Shown: positions 59,757 to 64,000 of the stretch, piece after piece
How positions within the stretch are numbered: position 1 is the stretch's first letter
Layout of the letters: each line of letters begins with the position of its first letter
DNA from: Microbacterium sp. Leaf151
Lineage (GTDB): Bacteria; Actinomycetota; Actinomycetes; Actinomycetales; Microbacteriaceae
Assembly (NCBI RefSeq): GCF_001424225.1
Contig: NZ_LMOR01000001.1
Span: 841,136 to 905,135, forward strand
Length of the DNA stretch: 64,000 bases
Direction of reading: 5' to 3'
Translations under genes and position numbers: made by a program
The notes under the pieces: model-generated
What the model saw: only the letters and a program-made list of their open reading frames with translations
What the model was told of the DNA's origin: nothing
Databases searched by the model: none

Positions 59757-61328
59757 ATGACAGAATCCCTACCGATCGTCGAAGTCCGCGGCGCATCGAT
59801 CACATTCCCCGGCGTCAAAGCCCTCGACGAAGTGAACTTCCGACTCCTGCCGGGAGAAGTCCATACCCTCATGGGCGAGAACGGCGCGGGCAAGTCCACG
59901 CTCATCAAGGCGCTGACCGGCGTCTACCAGATCGACTCCGGATCGATCCTCATCTTCGGCGAGGAGCGGCGCCTGACCGGCACCGCCTCGGCGCAGGCGG
60001 CCGGCATCTCGACCGTCTACCAAGAGGTCAACCTCTGCACCAACCTCACCATCGGTGAGAACGTCATGCTGGGCCACGAGATCCGCGGACCGTTCGGCAT
60101 CAACTGGCGCGCCACGCACGCTCGCGCCAAGGAGGCGCTGACCGGCATGGGTCTCGGCCACCTCGACCCCCGTGCTCCGCTGTCATCGATCTCGATCGCC
60201 CTGCAGCAGCTCGTCGCCATCAGCCGCGCGATGGTCACCAACTCGAAGGTGCTCATCCTCGACGAGCCGACCTCGAGCCTGGACTCCGCCGAGGTCGAGG
60301 TTCTCTTCACCGTCATGCGTCGCCTGCGCGACCAGGGTGTGGCCATCCTTTTCGTCTCGCACTTCCTCGATCAGGTCTACGCGATCAGCGACCGCATCAC
60401 GGTGCTGCGCAACGGCGGTTTCGTGGGCGAGTACCTGACCCGCGACCTCGACCGCACGCAGCTCATCTCGAAGATGATCGGCAAGGACATCGAGGCGCTG
60501 CGCGCCCTCGGCTCCAATCGCCAGGTCGACGCTCGCGATCGCAACGAGACCCCCGTCTACGCCGCCGAGGGCATCGCCCGCGCGGGAGCCCTCGCCCCCA
60601 CCGACATCGAGATCCACAAGGGGGAGGTGGTCGGCTTCGCCGGCCTGCTCGGCTCCGGTCGCACCGAACTCGCTCGCCTCATCGCCGGCGCCGATCGCCC
60701 CGACGCGGGCACCGTGCGCCTCAAGGGCAAGAAGGTCAACGTCAACTCCCCGGTCTCGGGTCTGGGCAACCACATCGCCTACTCGACCGAGAACCGTCGC
60801 GACGACGGCATCATCGGAGACCTCAGCATCCGCGAGAACATCATGCTCGCGCTGCAGGCCAAGCGCGGGTGGCTGCGTCGCATTCCCGCCAAAGAGGTCG
60901 ACCAGCTCGTCTCGACCTACATGGAGCGTTTCAGCGTCCGACCGAACGACCCCGAGCGCCCGATCCGCCTGCTCTCGGGCGGCAATCAGCAGAAGGTCCT
61001 GCTGGGCCGGTGGCTGGCGACCGACCCGGAACTGCTGCTGCTCGACGAGCCGACCCGCGGCATCGATGTCGGCGCCAAGGCCGACATCCAGGAAACCGTC
61101 GCCGAGCTCGCCGAGGCGGGCATGAGCGTCGTGTTCATCTCGTCCGAGCTCGAAGAGGTCGTTCGCCTGTCCGAGCGCATCGTGATCATGAAGGACCACG
61201 AGAAGGTCGGCGAGATCGTCAACGGCCCCGACGTCACCGCCGAGCGCGTCGTGTCGATCATCGCGGCCGAGACCGAAGAAGAGGCAGAAGCCCAGACCGA
61301 GGCCCTCGCCGAAGGAGAGACCCGCTGA
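59757..61328 (+). CDS. furanose ABC transporter ATPase (YtfR-like)
   Basis: A 523-aa double-ABC ATPase of the CUT2 (ribose/arabinose) class. The first domain has Walker A G40-ENGAGKST-48 and Walker B LILDEPTSSLD. The second has GLLGSGRTELARLIAG, signature LLSGGNQQKVLLGRWL and LLLDEPTRGIDVGAK. As usual for CUT2, the second Walker A is degenerate. The start is ATG 59757 after GAGGAAG. The stop overlaps the first permease start (TGATG). It energises import of the sugar bound by the lipoprotein at 58638. Confidence 0.94.
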   Translation: MTESLPIVEVRGASITFPGVKALDEVNFRLLPGEVHTLMGENGAGKSTLIKALTGVYQIDSGSILIFGEERRLTGTASAQAAGISTVYQEVNLCTNLTIGENVMLGHEIRGPFGINWRATHARAKEALTGMGLGHLDPRAPLSSISIALQQLVAISRAMVTNSKVLILDEPTSSLDSAEVEVLFTVMRRLRDQGVAILFVSHFLDQVYAISDRITVLRNGGFVGEYLTRDLDRTQLISKMIGKDIEALRALGSNRQVDARDRNETPVYAAEGIARAGALAPTDIEIHKGEVVGFAGLLGSGRTELARLIAGADRPDAGTVRLKGKKVNVNSPVSGLGNHIAYSTENRRDDGIIGDLSIRENIMLALQAKRGWLRRIPAKEVDQLVSTYMERFSVRPNDPERPIRLLSGGNQQKVLLGRWLATDPELLLLDEPTRGIDVGAKADIQETVAELAEAGMSVVFISSELEEVVRLSERIVIMKDHEKVGEIVNGPDVTAERVVSIIAAETEEEAEAQTEALAEGETR

Positions 61329-62365
61329 TGACCGTCTTCAAGTCGCTTCTGCGCACCCCCTGGTTCTGGGGCATCATCGGCATCGTCCTGCTGCTGTCGC
61401 TGAACGTCATCAAAGACCCGACCTACCTCTCGGTCGGTATCAACCCGACGACCGGACAGCTCTCGGGCAACCTGCTCGACATCCTGCGGGTGTCGGCGCC
61501 GATCATCATGATCGCCCTCGGCATGACCTTCGTCATCGCCACGAAGGGCATCGACCTCTCGGTCGGCTCGATCATGGCCGTCGGTGGTGCCGCCGCCATG
61601 GAGCTCCTGCGCTCGATCAACGAGGCGAGTTCGTTCGGCGCCATGTTCATGGCGATCGGCCTCGCGCTGCTGCTCGGCGCGGTCCTCGGTCTCGTCAACG
61701 GCCTGCTCGTCTCGGTCGTGGGGCTCCAGCCGTTCATCAGCACCCTGGTGATGATGCTCGCCGCCCGCGGTATCGCCCGCGTGATCACGGGCGGGCAGAA
61801 CACCAACTCGCAGAACCAGCCGTTCCAGCAGATCTCCAACGGCCAGGTGCTCGGACTGCCGATCAGCTTCGTCACGGCGATCGTCATCGTCGTGATCGTC
61901 ACCGTGATCATGCGCCGCACCGCACTGGGTCTCATGATCGAGTCGATCGGTGTGAACCCCGACGCGAGCCGCCTCGCCGGCATCCGTCCTCGTCCGATCC
62001 TCATCACCGTCTACGTGCTCTCGGGCATCCTCGCCGCCGGCGGTGGTCTGTTCACGGTGTCGGAGGTCATGACGGTCGACGTCTCGGGCACCGGCTACCA
62101 GATGGAGCTCGACGCGATCCTCGCCGTCGTCATCGGCGGCACCTCCCTCGCCGGAGGCAAGTTCTCCATCCTCGGGTCGACCATCGGGGCTCTGCTGATC
62201 GCAACCCTGAACAAGACCGTGCTCTTCCTCGGGGTCTCCGCCGCGGCGACCCCGGCCTTCAAGGCCATCGTCATCGTGCTGCTCGTCCTGCTGCAGTCCG
62301 AGCGGGTGAGGACCTTCGTCCTCCAGGCCGGACGCCGCCGTACCCGTAAGGAGGTCGTCGCATGA
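61328..62365 (+). CDS. furanose ABC transporter permease (YtfT-like)
   Basis: A 345-aa CUT2 permease with about 8-10 helices: VSAPIIMIALGMTFVIATKGIDLSVGSIMAVGG is the conserved first signature, and AILAVVIGGTSLAGGKFSILGSTIGALLIATLNKTV the second. The start is ATG 61328; an in-frame upstream extension inside the ATPase gene has no family sequence. Its stop overlaps the second permease by 4 nt. Two distinct permeases with one binding protein and one double ATPase reproduce the YtfQRT-YjfF arrangement. Confidence 0.93.
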   Translation: MTVFKSLLRTPWFWGIIGIVLLLSLNVIKDPTYLSVGINPTTGQLSGNLLDILRVSAPIIMIALGMTFVIATKGIDLSVGSIMAVGGAAAMELLRSINEASSFGAMFMAIGLALLLGAVLGLVNGLLVSVVGLQPFISTLVMMLAARGIARVITGGQNTNSQNQPFQQISNGQVLGLPISFVTAIVIVVIVTVIMRRTALGLMIESIGVNPDASRLAGIRPRPILITVYVLSGILAAGGGLFTVSEVMTVDVSGTGYQMELDAILAVVIGGTSLAGGKFSILGSTIGALLIATLNKTVLFLGVSAAATPAFKAIVIVLLVLLQSERVRTFVLQAGRRRTRKEVVA

Positions 62366-63414
62366 GCACGACCGTCTCACCCCCGTCGCCCTCGCACGGC
62401 ACCGAGGTCCCGGTGCGGGGCCTGGCGATCTCCCGCATGTGGGGTCGCAGCCAGTCCGCCGTCCCGACGCTGGCCGCCGTCGTGCTCCTCGTCGCGATGC
62501 TCGTGTACGCCGAGCTCGCATACGGCCGCGTGTTCCACGCCGGCACCATGTCGAGCCTGCTCGTCAGCTTCGCGCCCACGATCATCCTCGCCGTCGGCAT
62601 GACCATCGTCATCCTGTCGGGAGGCATCGACCTCTCGGTCGGCGCCGTCGTCGCCTTCACCTCGGTGTCGGGCGTCATGCTGATGAACAACGGCGTCAAC
62701 GGCTGGGTCGCCGTCATCCTGATGATCGTGTTCGGCGCTCTGTTCGGTCTCGTCTCGGGCGTCCTGATCCAGTACTTCAACGTGCAGCCGTTCATCGCCA
62801 CGCTGGCCATGATGTTCCTCGCCCGAGGTCTGGCATCCATTCTCTCGACCGTGCCGGTGCAGGCACCGGACAACTCCCCGATCCTGGTGCTCGCCACCGA
62901 CTGGAAGCTGTACGACGGTCCGAAGACGAACGACCTCGTGCTCACGCCCGGCTTCTTCATCGCCGTGCTCGTGGTCGCAGCCGCCTTCATGCTCCTGCAC
63001 CGCACCCGCACCGGCCGCACGGTGTACGGCATCGGCGGGGCCGAGAACTCGGCGCAGCTGATGGGACTCCCCGTCGCCCGCACCCGCGTGCTCATCTACG
63101 TGCTCAGCGGTGCCCTTGCCGGCCTCGCGGCCGTCGTCTACACAGCCGAGGTGGGCGGGAAGGCGCAGAACGTCACCGGCATCGGATGGGAACTGGATGC
63201 CATCGCCGCCGTCGTCATCGGCGGAACGCTCCTGACCGGCGGTGCCGGCTACGTCCTCGGTTCGGTCGTCGGTTCGCTGGTGCTCGCCGCCCTGGCCATG
63301 ATCATCACCAAAGACGGTGGCATCCGCCCCGAATACCTGACCATCATCACCGGCGGTATCCTGCTCGCGTTCGTCCTGCTGCAGCGCGTGCTGACCGCGC
63401 GACGCCGAAAATGA
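62362..63414 (+). CDS. furanose ABC transporter permease (YjfF-like)
   Basis: A 350-aa CUT2 permease, ATG 62362 overlapping the previous stop. Signatures: FAPTIILAVGMTIVILSGGIDLSVGAVVAF and AIAAVVIGGTLLTGGAGYVLGSVVGSL. It forms a heteromeric membrane channel with the permease at 61328. Its stop overlaps an ATG at 63411 in the frame of the araD gene, so the catabolic gene follows in the same operon. Confidence 0.93.
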   Translation: MSTTVSPPSPSHGTEVPVRGLAISRMWGRSQSAVPTLAAVVLLVAMLVYAELAYGRVFHAGTMSSLLVSFAPTIILAVGMTIVILSGGIDLSVGAVVAFTSVSGVMLMNNGVNGWVAVILMIVFGALFGLVSGVLIQYFNVQPFIATLAMMFLARGLASILSTVPVQAPDNSPILVLATDWKLYDGPKTNDLVLTPGFFIAVLVVAAAFMLLHRTRTGRTVYGIGGAENSAQLMGLPVARTRVLIYVLSGALAGLAAVVYTAEVGGKAQNVTGIGWELDAIAAVVIGGTLLTGGAGYVLGSVVGSLVLAALAMIITKDGGIRPEYLTIITGGILLAFVLLQRVLTARRRK

Positions 63415-63452
63415 GCACCGTCGTCGACCCGCACACCCGCAAGGAGAACACC

Positions 63453-64000
63453 GTGGCAGCGTCCCCTGCTGACTTCCCCCCCGGCGTCCAGGAATCCATC
63501 GACCGTGTCCGCGAGGACGTCGCCCGGCTGCACGCCGAACTGGTGCGCTACAACCTGATCGTGTGGACCGGCGGAAACGTCTCGGGCCGCGTGCCCGGCG
63601 CGGATCTGTTCGTCATCAAGCCCTCGGGCGTCTCGTACGACGACCTGTCGCCCGAGAACATGATCCTGTGCGACCTCGACGGCAACGCGATCCCCGGTAC
63701 GCCGGGCAGTGAGCGCAGCCCCTCGAGCGACACGGCAGCCCACGCCTACGTGTACCGCCACATGCCCGAGGTCGGCGGGGTCGTGCACACGCACTCCACC
63801 TACGGCGTCGCGTGGGCGGCCCGCGGGGAAGAGATTCCCTGCGTGATCACGGCCATGGCCGACGAGTTCGGCGGACCCATCCCGGTCGGCCCGTTCGCGA
63901 TCATCGGCGACGACTCCATCGGCCGGGGCATCGTCGAGACCCTGCGCGGTCACCGTTCGCGCGGCGTCATCATGCAGAACCACGGTCCGTTCACGATCGG
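63453..64000 (+). CDS. araD: L-ribulose-5-phosphate 4-epimerase, partial
   Basis: A class II aldolase-fold protein that runs off the right edge. Motifs of the AraD family: WTGGNVSGR, FVIKPSGVSYDDL, GSERSPSSDTAAHAYVYRH, zinc-binding VVHTHSTYGVAWA, and QNHGPF at the end of the window. It converts L-ribulose-5-phosphate to D-xylulose-5-phosphate in L-arabinose catabolism. GTG 63453 is preferred because AAGGAG lies 6 nt upstream; ATG 63411, overlapping the permease stop, is an in-frame alternative that adds 14 residues. araB and araA probably follow outside the window. Confidence 0.88.
   Translation, partial: MAASPADFPPGVQESIDRVREDVARLHAELVRYNLIVWTGGNVSGRVPGADLFVIKPSGVSYDDLSPENMILCDLDGNAIPGTPGSERSPSSDTAAHAYVYRHMPEVGGVVHTHSTYGVAWAARGEEIPCVITAMADEFGGPIPVGPFAIIGDDSIGRGIVETLRGHRSRGVIMQNHGPFTI

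Overview
The window is about 70% GC, with GTG starts, ATGA/GTGA gene overlaps and long meaningless antisense ORFs. Gene content (SufS/SufU, KdpFABC-DE, YcnI/CopC, GlcNAc and arabinan utilisation, CUT1 transporters without an ATPase) fits an actinobacterium of the Microbacteriaceae, probably Microbacterium or a close relative. The genus is an inference from style and content, not from a marker gene. No rRNA, tRNA, CRISPR array, transposase or phage gene was seen.

Layout. 0-3.2 kb: an arsenic-type flavoprotein (cut by the left edge) divergent from an ArsR repressor, with three evenly spaced operator-like palindromes between them; then a second ArsR regulator paired with a double SRPBCC protein. 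3.3-7.2 kb: formaldehyde dehydrogenase-type alcohol dehydrogenase, a DUF1801 protein, and the coupled sufS-sufU pair. 7.2-10.2 kb: small poorly known proteins, including a secreted Ig-like protein flanked by a perfect 42-nt direct repeat and a small XRE regulator. 10.4-21.9 kb: a potassium block: a 54-aa membrane peptide, kdpF-A-B-C, kdpD-kdpE, arfB, and a KimA-type potassium permease. 22-28.7 kb: serine hydrolase, VanZ-like protein, WS/DGAT acyltransferase, a copper trio (His-rich membrane protein, YcnI, CopC) and a zinc metallopeptidase. 28.9-32 kb: a CUT1 sugar ABC transporter.

32.5-44.2 kb is one amino-sugar (chitin/GlcNAc) locus: ROK repressor, CUT1 binding protein and two permeases, ROK kinase, NagB, CutC, a secreted GH20 hexosaminidase, a WxL-like secreted protein, and NagA. 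Its density of the heptamer GGATGCC/GGCATCC is about fourfold lower than in the rest of the window, which suggests separate ancestry. 44.3-46.9 kb holds small membrane and ferritin-like proteins.

46.9-64 kb is an L-arabinan/L-arabinose locus: a very large secreted enzyme with two GH43 catalytic domains, a divergent second GH43-type enzyme, a WxL-like / DUF916 / LAATG-anchored surface cassette, a LacI regulator, a furanose-type ABC transporter (YtfQ/YtfR/YtfT/YjfF-like) and the start of L-ribulose-5-phosphate 4-epimerase. Copies of a LacI-type palindrome (close to TGTTAGCGCTAACA) lie before nearly every transcription unit here. The likely flow is: secreted GH43 enzymes release arabinofuranose, the ABC system imports it, and the Ara pathway (continuing beyond the right edge) consumes it.

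The most interesting signals are: the WxL/DUF916/sorting-motif cassette beside arabinan enzymes, resembling the Csc surface complexes of Lactobacillales, with a second WxL-like gene in the GlcNAc operon; a two-cysteine C-terminal module shared by three secreted glycosidases; and a four-member family of exactly 61-nt hairpins with a compensatory arm change.
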